Source: an uncultured Pelagibacteraceae bacterium (lineage in GTDB: Bacteria > Pseudomonadota > Alphaproteobacteria > Pelagibacterales > Pelagibacteraceae). Taken from it: a stretch of DNA of 64,000 nt. Under the pieces are notes generated by a model. It was given only the letters and a program-made list of their open reading frames with translations, did no database searches and was not told the origin of the DNA. Below, piece after piece: positions 39,335-49,690 of this stretch (its first letter is position 1; each line of letters begins with the position of its first letter). Both the position numbers and the translations under genes were made by a program. The stretch spans positions 1 to 64,000 of the forward strand of contig CABYFA010000002.1 in NCBI GenBank assembly GCA_902518155.1, read 5' to 3'.

Positions 39335-41298
39335 CTATTAAAAAGCTCTTCAAAATATCCTACTAAATTAGTTTGGGTATCTCCTACTATAGTTGTTCTA
39401 TCTAAAAGCTGATTTGCTTCCTCACAAGATGTTTCAGGTAGAAATGAACAAGCATGACAAGATGCTGAGTTAGTTCCACTTAATCCTTGACTTTTATTAT
39501 CTATACATACTGGATCGTACGAACAAACTTGAGCTTTAATCAAAGATTGTTTAATGATATTTTCTAAATTCCTTGGCTCACCTTCTCTTACTAAGCCTCC
39601 TAGGCTGCCTTCTGAATCGCCTGATGCAGTATATATAAGCACACCATTCATCGGCTTATCAGGATAATCTAAATCACAATATACTCGCTCTCTTAATGAA
39701 GCACTTCCATAACCACATGAATAACTTAATTGATTTATCATTAAATGTGCAAAAGTGTGAATTAAAAAAAACTTCGTATTTAATTTTCTTTCTGGAAGAT
39801 TTCTTTCTTTACGGTTTTTATTATACCTATCATTAATTTCTATAAGGTGATTTTGAGAAAAATTACTACTCCATTCTTTAAGTTTTTTCTCATTAAATTC
39901 AAAGAATATACCTTCTCCTTTGACGGTAATACCAGGGTACCATTCTAATTTTTCAAGAGAGTTAGATTGAATATTTGATTCCTTTGAAGGATCATAAGGC
40001 AACATTCTTGTAAACCCTGTTTGAACTCTTGTTTCAATCAAACTATCAATCAAAAAAATATTACTAAAATATTCTTTTAATTTTCCATATTTAATCATAT
40101 CAATTTTTCGTATTTTTAATTCCAGATCATTGTTATCTGAGGGATCTTTATTTTTTATAAAGTTATATTCTTGAAATCGATACTCTTCTTCATCATCAAC
40201 TGCCTCATTTTTTTGGCTTTCAATACCTTTAAGTTTTATATCTATTGCTTCTAAAACTTTGTCCTCATCTAAATTGAACTGTTTTATTCTTGATTTTAAT
40301 ACTAATTTTAGCTCATGGGTATTTTTGGAAAATTCTTTTACCAAAGACCAAATATCTTTTTTATTTAAAAACTCGAGTATTTTTCTATCTATTTTTCCAG
40401 TTTTTACAGGAATAAATATAGAACTTTTAACTACTGGGTAATAAACATTTGAAGCTTGTCTCAAAACAACCTTTGGCGACTCTTTACAACCTTTTTCATG
40501 TTGATTTAATCCTAGCCAAGGTCTGTTACCTGTGCATTTATATTTAATTTTTTTTTCTAAAGGAGTAATTTCTTTTCCACCTTCATCGCTAATATTGAAG
40601 CTGTTAACTGCTTCTGCTAATGAATAACCTTCATTACATCTCACACAATCTACCCTTACATTCATAAGTGAATTATTTCCACCTCTACCGTCGACAAAAC
40701 GTAATTCACATTTTTCAGGATCATACTTATTTTTTCTGTGAACCCATTCTATAAAAGGGAAATCATCTATATGGCCTTTCTCGCATATAACCATAAATCT
40801 TATTGGTAATAAAAATTTTTTTTTCCACGTTTCATTGTTATTTGAGCAGATTTTAAAGTGTTTTTCATTTATCAGTTTTCCATTTTGATCTCTTTTGGGG
40901 TTACATCTTGGAGCATCAGATGAAAATAGAGGTGCTTTATGCATTAGGTTACATTGATGACAATAATGCCATTGAGGAAAACGAACATATGGTAAAAATT
41001 TAGCTTTTAAGCTCTCATCGTATGAGTATTGCCTAAAATCTGGCGGTTCTAAAAAATATTCTTTTTTAAGTCTGGCCTGAAGCCTTGGTTCAAATATTTT
41101 CCAACCATCCGGTGGTGTCTTGTTATCAAACATGTTTTCCCAAGCTTCTAAACCAGCTAACATCAGTGAGTCTTGATCACCGGATTTGCTCCATTGATTT
41201 TTAAACAAATAAAGTGAACCAACACCAAAAATTGAAATTATTTGAGATTTTCTAATTGTTCTTTTTGCAAAAGTGTTTCGACGATTAGTACTTCTCAT
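39331..41298 (-). CDS. drmB: DISARM DUF1998 protein DrmB-like
   Basis: DUF1998-type C-terminus (HTFAHLMINQLSYSCGYGSASLRERVYCD, GVLIYTASGDSEGSLGGLVREGEP, SCHACSFLPETSCEEANQLLDR); several Cys pairs; paired with drmA. Confidence 0.85.
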   Translation of the reverse strand: MRSTNRRNTFAKRTIRKSQIISIFGVGSLYLFKNQWSKSGDQDSLMLAGLEAWENMFDNKTPPDGWKIFEPRLQARLKKEYFLEPPDFRQYSYDESLKAKFLPYVRFPQWHYCHQCNLMHKAPLFSSDAPRCNPKRDQNGKLINEKHFKICSNNNETWKKKFLLPIRFMVICEKGHIDDFPFIEWVHRKNKYDPEKCELRFVDGRGGNNSLMNVRVDCVRCNEGYSLAEAVNSFNISDEGGKEITPLEKKIKYKCTGNRPWLGLNQHEKGCKESPKVVLRQASNVYYPVVKSSIFIPVKTGKIDRKILEFLNKKDIWSLVKEFSKNTHELKLVLKSRIKQFNLDEDKVLEAIDIKLKGIESQKNEAVDDEEEYRFQEYNFIKNKDPSDNNDLELKIRKIDMIKYGKLKEYFSNIFLIDSLIETRVQTGFTRMLPYDPSKESNIQSNSLEKLEWYPGITVKGEGIFFEFNEKKLKEWSSNFSQNHLIEINDRYNKNRKERNLPERKLNTKFFLIHTFAHLMINQLSYSCGYGSASLRERVYCDLDYPDKPMNGVLIYTASGDSEGSLGGLVREGEPRNLENIIKQSLIKAQVCSYDPVCIDNKSQGLSGTNSASCHACSFLPETSCEEANQLLDRTTIVGDTQTNLVGYFEELFNS

Positions 41299-44200
41299 AT
41301 TTTTCCTTTGTATGACTGAATAATTATAGCATTACACTCTTTGTCCACATTTCTCATAGACGTAAGTGTTTCAAAAGGATCACCTTCGGGCGGTGTCTCA
41401 GATCCTGCAGGTATCATTAGTAAAGAACTTGTACTTTGATTTGCTATCGAAACCATTTTTCCATACTCTTGGGGATTTGTATTTTCCCATTTATCAAAAA
41501 TAAAATCTAATTCTTTCTCGGTATTTAATTCTTCTTCAGCATGTTCCGGATCTGCCTTTCTTACATAAGATAAAATATATCTTTTTATTTTTAATTTTAA
41601 CTTTTCATTGGGAGGAGATGGATTTAATCTAAGTGTAGTTCCCCATAGTCTAGCGAGACCAATCACAATTGCATGTAAACATCTTGATCTAACTGGATCC
41701 GAATGTGACGTAATACTAGTTGGTTCAACAAATTTATAGAGATTTTCATGATAGCTTTGAAATTTTTCATAGTGTGATCTATCTCTAGGCCTAAAAGGAC
41801 TCAATATAGTCAATACTAATCCAGGCTTACTTTTTTCTCTTCCAACTCGGCTTGATGCCTGAATATATTCCGAAGTAGTTTTTGGTTGACCAACTATTGT
41901 CATCAAAGCTAGTCTTGGAATATCTATTCCAACCTGAATCATATTGGTTGTTAAACATATATCTATTGCCTTATTGTTATCTTGAGAATGTTGAGTAAAA
42001 AGTCTATCTAAAATTTCTGGCACTGCACTACTTTGGACTCTAGAAGTTAACTCCTCTGGTTTGTAGAGGCCTCTACGCATATCTTTGGTATATTTTTCAC
42101 CCATAACTTCTTTTCTTAGACCTTTTCTATAATATTCACCTCTTAAATTTCCTTTTGCATCTGCTTGTATTAATGCTGCTCCACCCATTAATTCTCGTAT
42201 ACTGTTAAAATAAAAAAGATTAGTCCAATATGGATCATAACATTTAGTATCATTATCAGAATTTATTCTTGCTTCATTTGCAGCCATACACATAGAAGAC
42301 ATAATTTTAGCTTGAGTAATTTGAGGAGAAGATGCGCTAGGACAAAAAACACCCACATATTTTCTACCTTCTTCATTCTTAGCTTCAACTGAAAAAAAAG
42401 AGTCCTCTAATTGATTTGATTGTGGAGGAAAAATATGACATTCACTCCCGTAAAGATTTTTTACTTGTTGTTCAGCTCTGCTAATTGTTGCAGTAGATCC
42501 AATTATTTTGGCATTAATAATTTTATCACCGATTTTTTTTTCTGTTAAAGCACTAAGAAATATTTCATACATTCCAGCAATGGAACCTAATGGTCCTGAA
42601 ATCAAATGAAGTTCATCCTGAATTATTAGATCAGGTTTGGTAAATTTTTCATTATCGAACATTGATATTGCTTCATGAAGCCATGTAACTGAAGCAAATT
42701 TATCTATTGTACCAATTAATAAAGTAGGTGGCTCATTATAAATTCTTTCATCGATTACTGTAATTGGTAGATTTTCTTTATCACTTGAAAAGGAACAGTC
42801 TTTATTTGGACAAACATAGTGAAAATGTTTTTTTTTACCTAAAATTTTGTATCCTCTTGGTCTTTCTTGATCTTTTACAAACTGCTCATTACACCAAGGA
42901 CAATTAAGTAAAATAAATTTATTTTTTGAAGTATCCTTTGGATCAAAAAAAAGCTCTGTTAAACACTGTGAGGCCTCATTCTCTTTGTTAGGAGTAGACT
43001 CTTTACCAATCCAAAGACCTAGAGAAATCTTCTCCTGTCCAAGTAAATTTGAATTTTTACGTCTTATTAGTTCACACGCACATATTAAAGATGCAGCTCT
43101 TTGAAATTGCTGAGTAGTTAAAAGCCTTAGAGTATATCTCATTAATACAGCGCAACCCTTCTCATCTTTTGAATTCAATTTTCTCAAAAATATAGTGAAG
43201 CTGGTAAGACCCAAATAAGCTTCTGTTTTACCGCCACCTGTGGGAAACCAAATTAAATCCATTATTTTTCTTTCATCACTATCAGGTTCTAAAAAACTTT
43301 TTATGTTCAAAAGAATAAAGGCTAATTGGAAAGGTCGCCAATTACCTTTTTTAAGATCTTCTAATTTTTTTTCATAATCAATATCAATTTTAAAATCTTT
43401 AATTTGATAGTGAACTTGTTGTAAATACATACTATGGTTCATAAAAATAAACGCCTTTTGAGCAATTTTATTTTTTTCAAGAATTGATATACCTTGATTA
43501 ATTCTTTTAAGAATATTTTTACATTTTTCTGTATTTATTTCTGACGTTTTTTTAAAAACCTCACTTGAAAATTTTTTTCCCCTTGAAATTTCTTGATCTA
43601 TCCAAGAAGAATATTTTTCTGATAATTTTTTTGATTGTAAAATTGCAAAATCTATATCCTCAGAAAATTTTTTCATATTTAATTCAAGATCTTTAAATTC
43701 TTGGGCTTGAATTGGCTTAGTTTCGAAAACTGGTATTATTTCAGACTGAATAATAAATTGACCATCTTGATTTTTTTTCCAAGAAGGGGCACAACCATGA
43801 CCTATTGCATAAGATTTTCTATTATGATGTAACAAATTTAAAGATTTTTCTTCCTGACTTAACTTATCAATATTTATTTGATCAAAAGAATGAAAAATAT
43901 TGTCAGAACTTTTTTTTGCATGAATAAAAAAATTGCTTTGAAAAAAGCACTTATTTACAAGAATTTTTTCTTTACTCGCTAAATTAGTATTAACAAGAGA
44001 AACTGTTAAATATTTTTTATCTTGATCTTTATGAGGTCTTATTATTACAGAAATACATAATCCAATATCCTCTTTTTTTTCATCTTTTAAATTTTTAATT
44101 ATTCTTTTACTAGAATTGTTTAATTCATTCGACTGAATCTCAATTATTGAATTTATAGATTCTCTTTGATATCCACTTTTTACTTCTTCAATTTCTTTTT

Positions 44201-44975
44201 TATTTTCTTTAATCGAATTGATGTCATTCTCTATTAACATCTCCAGTTCTTCTCTTTTAATTTTTTCAAGTTCTTTAATAGTTCTAGATATATGTGTAGG
44301 TACTTTTTCTTTATCGAAACCTACTCTTTTGTTAGTTTCAAAATGTGGATCAAAATAATCTCTAAAATTAACTTTTATATTTGATACAGTATAGATATTT
44401 TCTAAAAATTTATGACACTCATCCTGAGTATTTTTTGGTAATTTAAATTTTTCAAATAACCATTGATAAGAATTTTCATACTTAGATAAGTAACAACAAG
44501 CCATCAAAAGTTGTTTTGAAGGTTCTTTGCCTAGTTTATTATACCTTCCTATATCATTAACTCCGATAATAACTGGTTTATCATTAGATACTAAAATAGT
44601 CATACCCATTGCCGAAGCTCTTAGTTCATTTGTTAAGTCTAAATCAAAATTATTATCTGAAACCTGGTCTTCAATATCATCTTCGGACGTTTCTGGTGAT
44701 TTATCCTTAGTTTCCATTATATTTTTTTCATCAAAAATATTTTCATTTTTGTAGTCATCTTCATCAAAATGATAACTATTAACTTCTCCCTGAGGGAATA
44801 ATATACCAGCTGTATACACACTCCTTGGGCTTTTATCTAAAATCTCATTTGAATGATTGTATTTGTCTTGTGAATAATATTCAAAACTTGACATTCCTGG
44901 ACCAACTAATTGTTTTTTTAACTCTTGAATTAGGTATTCTCTTGTTTCAGAAGCTGATTTAATTATTTTTGTCAT
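41295..44975 (-). CDS. drmA: DISARM helicase DrmA-like
   Basis: Walker A LIWFPTGGGKTEAYLGL, DEXH-like LIIQDELHLISGPLGS, GSTATISRAEQQV, motif V/VI TNMIQVGIDIPRL...YIQASSRVGR; 1226 aa, overlaps drmB. Confidence 0.88.
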   Translation of the reverse strand: MTKIIKSASETREYLIQELKKQLVGPGMSSFEYYSQDKYNHSNEILDKSPRSVYTAGILFPQGEVNSYHFDEDDYKNENIFDEKNIMETKDKSPETSEDDIEDQVSDNNFDLDLTNELRASAMGMTILVSNDKPVIIGVNDIGRYNKLGKEPSKQLLMACCYLSKYENSYQWLFEKFKLPKNTQDECHKFLENIYTVSNIKVNFRDYFDPHFETNKRVGFDKEKVPTHISRTIKELEKIKREELEMLIENDINSIKENKKEIEEVKSGYQRESINSIIEIQSNELNNSSKRIIKNLKDEKKEDIGLCISVIIRPHKDQDKKYLTVSLVNTNLASKEKILVNKCFFQSNFFIHAKKSSDNIFHSFDQINIDKLSQEEKSLNLLHHNRKSYAIGHGCAPSWKKNQDGQFIIQSEIIPVFETKPIQAQEFKDLELNMKKFSEDIDFAILQSKKLSEKYSSWIDQEISRGKKFSSEVFKKTSEINTEKCKNILKRINQGISILEKNKIAQKAFIFMNHSMYLQQVHYQIKDFKIDIDYEKKLEDLKKGNWRPFQLAFILLNIKSFLEPDSDERKIMDLIWFPTGGGKTEAYLGLTSFTIFLRKLNSKDEKGCAVLMRYTLRLLTTQQFQRAASLICACELIRRKNSNLLGQEKISLGLWIGKESTPNKENEASQCLTELFFDPKDTSKNKFILLNCPWCNEQFVKDQERPRGYKILGKKKHFHYVCPNKDCSFSSDKENLPITVIDERIYNEPPTLLIGTIDKFASVTWLHEAISMFDNEKFTKPDLIIQDELHLISGPLGSIAGMYEIFLSALTEKKIGDKIINAKIIGSTATISRAEQQVKNLYGSECHIFPPQSNQLEDSFFSVEAKNEEGRKYVGVFCPSASSPQITQAKIMSSMCMAANEARINSDNDTKCYDPYWTNLFYFNSIRELMGGAALIQADAKGNLRGEYYRKGLRKEVMGEKYTKDMRRGLYKPEELTSRVQSSAVPEILDRLFTQHSQDNNKAIDICLTTNMIQVGIDIPRLALMTIVGQPKTTSEYIQASSRVGREKSKPGLVLTILSPFRPRDRSHYEKFQSYHENLYKFVEPTSITSHSDPVRSRCLHAIVIGLARLWGTTLRLNPSPPNEKLKLKIKRYILSYVRKADPEHAEEELNTEKELDFIFDKWENTNPQEYGKMVSIANQSTSSLLMIPAGSETPPEGDPFETLTSMRNVDKECNAIIIQSYKGKI

Positions 44976-44977
44976 TT

Positions 44978-46822
44978 CTAAACTTTTAGTCCTCCAATGA
45001 CTTTTAGCTGCTTATCATAATATTCTTTCAATCTTATGTCCCAAATTAAATATAAAATTGTTGTAGCTCTACCCATGGCATTGAATGCAATTAATTCTGG
45101 CTTTAAACTATCAAGACTAGAATATGATTTAGGTGGTGTTTCTAATGGATCAACATATACAACTATCTTACTTTCTAAACCTTGAAAGGCTGCGGCTGTT
45201 GAAAAATAAATACATTCTTTTTTCTTGATTTCATCAATATTATTACCTAAGTTTCTTATATTCTTATCTGTGAGATCTACTACATGATCATATGTTCCTG
45301 ATAAATCTAGTTCTGATATAAAGTTATATTTATTATCTAATCTAAAATTAGATAAAATTACAATATCATGTCCTTTAACACCTTCATTTTTTAACTTTCT
45401 AATAATTGAACTCAATCGTTCAATTTTTTCCGATCTACCTTTACAAAATGAATTTATAACCTCTCCGTGTTCTGATTTTGATATTTGATATGGTAAATTT
45501 TTAAATAAACCAGATAATATAGGTGCATTTCTAGATATCGATTTTGAATTTCTAACGTTTCTTGTCAAAGGAACCTGTTCATAATCAATCAAATAGTTTT
45601 TGGGATGCTTATTCTGATCAATCAATAATTGATCTGAAACTAAATTTTGATATTTAAAATCACCCAAAAAGCAATATTTACCATCACTTAATCCATCTTT
45701 TAAAATTAATTCCATAAAATCATAAAATTTGTCATAGAAAAAACAATTCTGCATTTCATCAAATACAATAAAATCATAATTGAATTTTTTTTTAAGTAGG
45801 CTTGTGTCTGCTTTCAAAATCTCAACTGATTTATCAATTAATAAATTATTTTTTTTTATAAATTCTCGTTTTATGATTGATTTTAAAAACTGCTTATCAA
45901 CAGAATTAATTATTTCTAATAAAAATTTATTGAATGTATAGAAATCTATAGAATTTTCAGTTTCAAAATTTTTTAATTTATCTTTCATCTCTTCACAGGC
46001 AAGTCTATTTGAGTTTAAAAATAAAATTTTTGACTTATTTTTATTATATTCTCTTCTCAGAATATCTTCGGCTATAGATGTTTTGCCTGTTCCTTGACTA
46101 CCGGTAACTAAAATTCTTTTACCTTCATCTAAATGATTGAGAATATCAATTTGTTCATCTGTATATTCTTTAATTTCTAATTCACTATCACTGAGAATAG
46201 TTGGTGTTTTTATAAATACCTCAAAATTAGGTCTCATTATTTTTTTTTGTAACATATTCAAATCTTTTTCATTAATTTGAAAAATACCACCTCCAGTTTT
46301 CAATATTTTGGAAAGACCAACTAATCTATTTATGAAATTTGAATTAAAACTGTCAGTATCAATAATATTATCGTTAGAATATTCAATATCATCAATTACA
46401 TCAAAAGCGCATTGAGTAAAAACAACCATCCAATTTTGTGGAAATTTTTTATTTAATTTTAATTCTATATATTTTCTAATATTAAACATAGAGTCACTTG
46501 CTTGTTTTAACGGACTTTTTTTATTTGGTTCTTTAGTACCATCAGGTTTTGTTATATCCCAAACTCCTTTTTTACATGAAAAACCTGTCCAACCTTTAAC
46601 TTCAATATTAATTATTCCCTTATTTGGTATAAGAATTACAAAATCAGCCTCACCAAAATATTTAAAAGATTTTTTTTCAGATTTTTTTATACTTACAGGA
46701 TAATTTAACGAGTGGTAAACAACCCAATTTTTTGTTTCAGCGTTAGGACTATTTTTAAGTTTAGAAAAAACTTTTTTTTCAGCAAAATTACTATTATCTA
46801 TTGTAGGAGGTATCATGATCAT
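44978..46822 (-). CDS. NERD-domain plus UvrD/SF1-like helicase
   Basis: N-terminal NERD-like nuclease core (DFVILIPNKGIINIEVKGWTGF), Walker A ILVTGSQGTGKTSIAED, Walker B IVFDEMQNCF, C-terminal helicase motif FSTAAAFQGLESKIVVYVD. Confidence 0.85.
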   Translation of the reverse strand: MIMIPPTIDNSNFAEKKVFSKLKNSPNAETKNWVVYHSLNYPVSIKKSEKKSFKYFGEADFVILIPNKGIINIEVKGWTGFSCKKGVWDITKPDGTKEPNKKSPLKQASDSMFNIRKYIELKLNKKFPQNWMVVFTQCAFDVIDDIEYSNDNIIDTDSFNSNFINRLVGLSKILKTGGGIFQINEKDLNMLQKKIMRPNFEVFIKTPTILSDSELEIKEYTDEQIDILNHLDEGKRILVTGSQGTGKTSIAEDILRREYNKNKSKILFLNSNRLACEEMKDKLKNFETENSIDFYTFNKFLLEIINSVDKQFLKSIIKREFIKKNNLLIDKSVEILKADTSLLKKKFNYDFIVFDEMQNCFFYDKFYDFMELILKDGLSDGKYCFLGDFKYQNLVSDQLLIDQNKHPKNYLIDYEQVPLTRNVRNSKSISRNAPILSGLFKNLPYQISKSEHGEVINSFCKGRSEKIERLSSIIRKLKNEGVKGHDIVILSNFRLDNKYNFISELDLSGTYDHVVDLTDKNIRNLGNNIDEIKKKECIYFSTAAAFQGLESKIVVYVDPLETPPKSYSSLDSLKPELIAFNAMGRATTILYLIWDIRLKEYYDKQLKVIGGLKV

Positions 46823-49587
46823 AAAAATAACAACCTATTTGTTATAGACGCCTTAACTTCTTTTAAAGTTTTTGGTTCTTCAAAATTATTTACTTGAACA
46901 ATATAACCCTCTGGTTTACCTGCGGTTTCTGAACCAAATATAATGTTTCCATCTATGTAGTCTACTCGTAAAGGATCTCCATCAAATTCTATGTTTTTTG
47001 CTTCTCTAATTAGTGCTTGATCAAGTTTTTTTGATAAACTAAAACCAGCGCTTTGACGAATAGATTTATATTCTTGAGCATCTTTAAACATTTCTAAAAC
47101 TTCTTTTTCGTCATATCTATACGCATCAGTTTTGAACTCTGAGCAAATTAAAGCACATGCTTTGAATATCTTTTTTAAATCCTCAGGGTTTTTAGGACAA
47201 ATAGTTCCACCATTTATATCTGATAACGACAAAACATTATTTATACCTTTTGTGTAATTAACTTTTTTTAAAACATAATTTAAAAGGGATTTCTTATTCC
47301 TTGAAAATCTTGCACTTGGCATAATAATATTTTCGCCATTGAGTCTATCATGAGTACTTTCTAAACATTTGTTTATTATATTTGGAATTTTTTTTGTTTT
47401 TTCTTTAATATTAAAATACTTTTCTTTATCGTTATTTAATCTTAAAATTGCTTCATGATCTAATGCTTCACTATCTGATTCATGTCGCATTAAAACTATG
47501 TCTCCTATTTTAATTTGCTGATAATTTTTTTTAACAATCTTTCCTCTTTTTTCAAATGCAGATGGATCAAAAACAGAATTTAGAACTTTAAAAGAAAAAT
47601 CCTCGGTTGCTAAAGTATAACAGTCGCCATTAAATATTGTTAAAAACGCCGGGAGTTTTAGTGCCTCTTCGTCACTTTGGCCGCTAATAATATCATTCGT
47701 ATATTTTGACAAATCTTTTATTCTAAAAAAATCTTCATAATCTTTTAATTTTTTTGATTTTAATTGATCTGGCTGAAAAAATAAATTTATATACTTTTTA
47801 TCAATATCTAGAATTTCACATTTTCTGTCATTACTCATATTAAGATTTAGCCATCTGTTAAATAAGTGATTTTTTACAGAGTTTATTTCCTCTTTAAGAC
47901 TTTTGCTTCCTATAAAATAAACATTTTCAAAATTATCACTTAATAAAAGTTTTATAATTTTAGATTGAACTAATTCAGAAGGGACTATTAAAGATTTAAA
48001 TGATCTAATATTATCAATTGAATTAATAACATTAGCATCTATACCCCATTTTTCTTTAATATTTTTTTTATAGTAAATTTTTCTCTCAGGATTGTATGCT
48101 AAGATAGCATAATCATTTTTTCCATCATTTTCTCTAAATTTTAAATTTTCGTGTAATTCATTTAATCTTTTATCAAATATATTGTTGTTACTCATTTTAA
48201 TATTTTTAAAAATTTTACCTAATTCAACAAGCTCATCAAATAATTCATTATCCAAAAAACTTTCCATTGAATTTAATTTTGTAAAATATAAGTCTATTGC
48301 AAATTTTGTTTCTTCTTTTAATTTATCAGGAAAACCAAAAATATGATCTCTTAACTCATACATTTTTGTACGTAATCCAGAAATCAAATTTCTAATGTTG
48401 TCTTTTTTTGTTTCATCATAATAAATAATTCTATCAACTATTTTTTTAATTTTATTATTGATAAGATTAAACACTGTATCATCAGTATCTAAATAAATAT
48501 CCTTTTTATAAATATGATTTCTACTTTTTAAATATGCTCTTCCTGGAAATGATTTATTCAAATCAAAGTCATCATGCTTGATTTGACTTATAAAAGTCTC
48601 AATTTCTTTATTAGAAAATTTCCAAACTTCAGAATTGTTGTTTTCTTTAAAAGATTTTACGTAGTCATATTCATGCTCTTCGGCAAAAACCAAAAATTTA
48701 AAATTCTTATTATTATTTTTTATTTGTTCAATTATTGGAAAATTCTCACAGAGTTTTTTTATATCATCACAAATAATTAATTTTTCATTGTCAGTTTTTG
48801 AGGAGAATTCATATATTGAGCCTAAATCTTTAGTATAAACCATTAATGGTTCTATCGAATGATCTTTAATATTGCCATCCTCATCAATTTGGCCTGATTT
48901 GATAATTTCCGCCAATGTATTATCGTTATTAGTTTGGTTTATATTACTTAATAATATTTCTGTGTTTAAAAATTTATCAAATGAAGAAAAGAAATTTGTT
49001 AAAACTATTATTTTATTTTTATAAAGCATTGGATTATCATAACTTTGAATATTTAAGATTTCGTCAATTCTTGATTTAATTGGTTGAGGAATAAATCCCT
49101 TAGTTCCAATTTTTTGCTTGTTTAAATTATTGTCTGAGATAGGTGCTAGCTGTAATAATGTTTCAATTTTATGATCTATCTTAATTGATTTATCTATTAA
49201 ACTACCAAGTGAAATAAAGTTATCATTTTTTTTTCCTAAGTATCTATATGTTTTACCTGTTTCTGCTCCACTAGAACAGAGCATTACATTGACATCGGGT
49301 TTAAGCCAATTTTCAAAATTTTCTAATCTGTTTTGAAAATCTTTTTTATAAAAAGTCAAAGCTCCAAATAAACTTGAAAGATAAGCCATTTCTTTTTTTG
49401 CTGGAAGAACCAAGATTAAATCATTATGGATATTTTGTATTATTTTATTTATAATTGGATAAATGCCTAATAAGTTAATTTTTCCATAGGAATTATTACC
49501 TAATTTATTAAAATGTACTTCAATCAGGTCATTTAAAAGAGGGTCGTTATTTTTAAGAATTTTTATAATTTCATTAAAATTGTTCAT
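46819..49587 (-). CDS. drmE: Large DrmE-like protein of the DISARM-like operon
   Basis: 922 aa; LILVLPAKKEMAYLSSLFGALTFY and SSGAETGKTYRYLG near the N-terminus; first gene of an operon with drmA/drmB (4-bp overlap with next gene). Assigned mainly by context and size. Confidence 0.55.
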   Translation of the reverse strand: MNNFNEIIKILKNNDPLLNDLIEVHFNKLGNNSYGKINLLGIYPIINKIIQNIHNDLILVLPAKKEMAYLSSLFGALTFYKKDFQNRLENFENWLKPDVNVMLCSSGAETGKTYRYLGKKNDNFISLGSLIDKSIKIDHKIETLLQLAPISDNNLNKQKIGTKGFIPQPIKSRIDEILNIQSYDNPMLYKNKIIVLTNFFSSFDKFLNTEILLSNINQTNNDNTLAEIIKSGQIDEDGNIKDHSIEPLMVYTKDLGSIYEFSSKTDNEKLIICDDIKKLCENFPIIEQIKNNNKNFKFLVFAEEHEYDYVKSFKENNNSEVWKFSNKEIETFISQIKHDDFDLNKSFPGRAYLKSRNHIYKKDIYLDTDDTVFNLINNKIKKIVDRIIYYDETKKDNIRNLISGLRTKMYELRDHIFGFPDKLKEETKFAIDLYFTKLNSMESFLDNELFDELVELGKIFKNIKMSNNNIFDKRLNELHENLKFRENDGKNDYAILAYNPERKIYYKKNIKEKWGIDANVINSIDNIRSFKSLIVPSELVQSKIIKLLLSDNFENVYFIGSKSLKEEINSVKNHLFNRWLNLNMSNDRKCEILDIDKKYINLFFQPDQLKSKKLKDYEDFFRIKDLSKYTNDIISGQSDEEALKLPAFLTIFNGDCYTLATEDFSFKVLNSVFDPSAFEKRGKIVKKNYQQIKIGDIVLMRHESDSEALDHEAILRLNNDKEKYFNIKEKTKKIPNIINKCLESTHDRLNGENIIMPSARFSRNKKSLLNYVLKKVNYTKGINNVLSLSDINGGTICPKNPEDLKKIFKACALICSEFKTDAYRYDEKEVLEMFKDAQEYKSIRQSAGFSLSKKLDQALIREAKNIEFDGDPLRVDYIDGNIIFGSETAGKPEGYIVQVNNFEEPKTLKEVKASITNRLLFL

Positions 49588-49690
49588 TAGTATATCTTAA
49601 AAATATATCTTGCTAAAATAAAGACAAAAAGTATCAGTATTATGGATGATTTGATGTTGAGATACTTATAATTATTAATATATTCAAATT

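Noticed and set aside
30559-49587. Prophage or integrative element with integrase
   Set aside because: No integrase, transposase, terminase, capsid or portal-like protein was recognised; only defence/DNA-processing genes and small ORFs
49629-49667. AAGTATC...GATACTT inverted repeat upstream of rseP
   Set aside because: Only 7-bp arms in AT-rich DNA; could be chance
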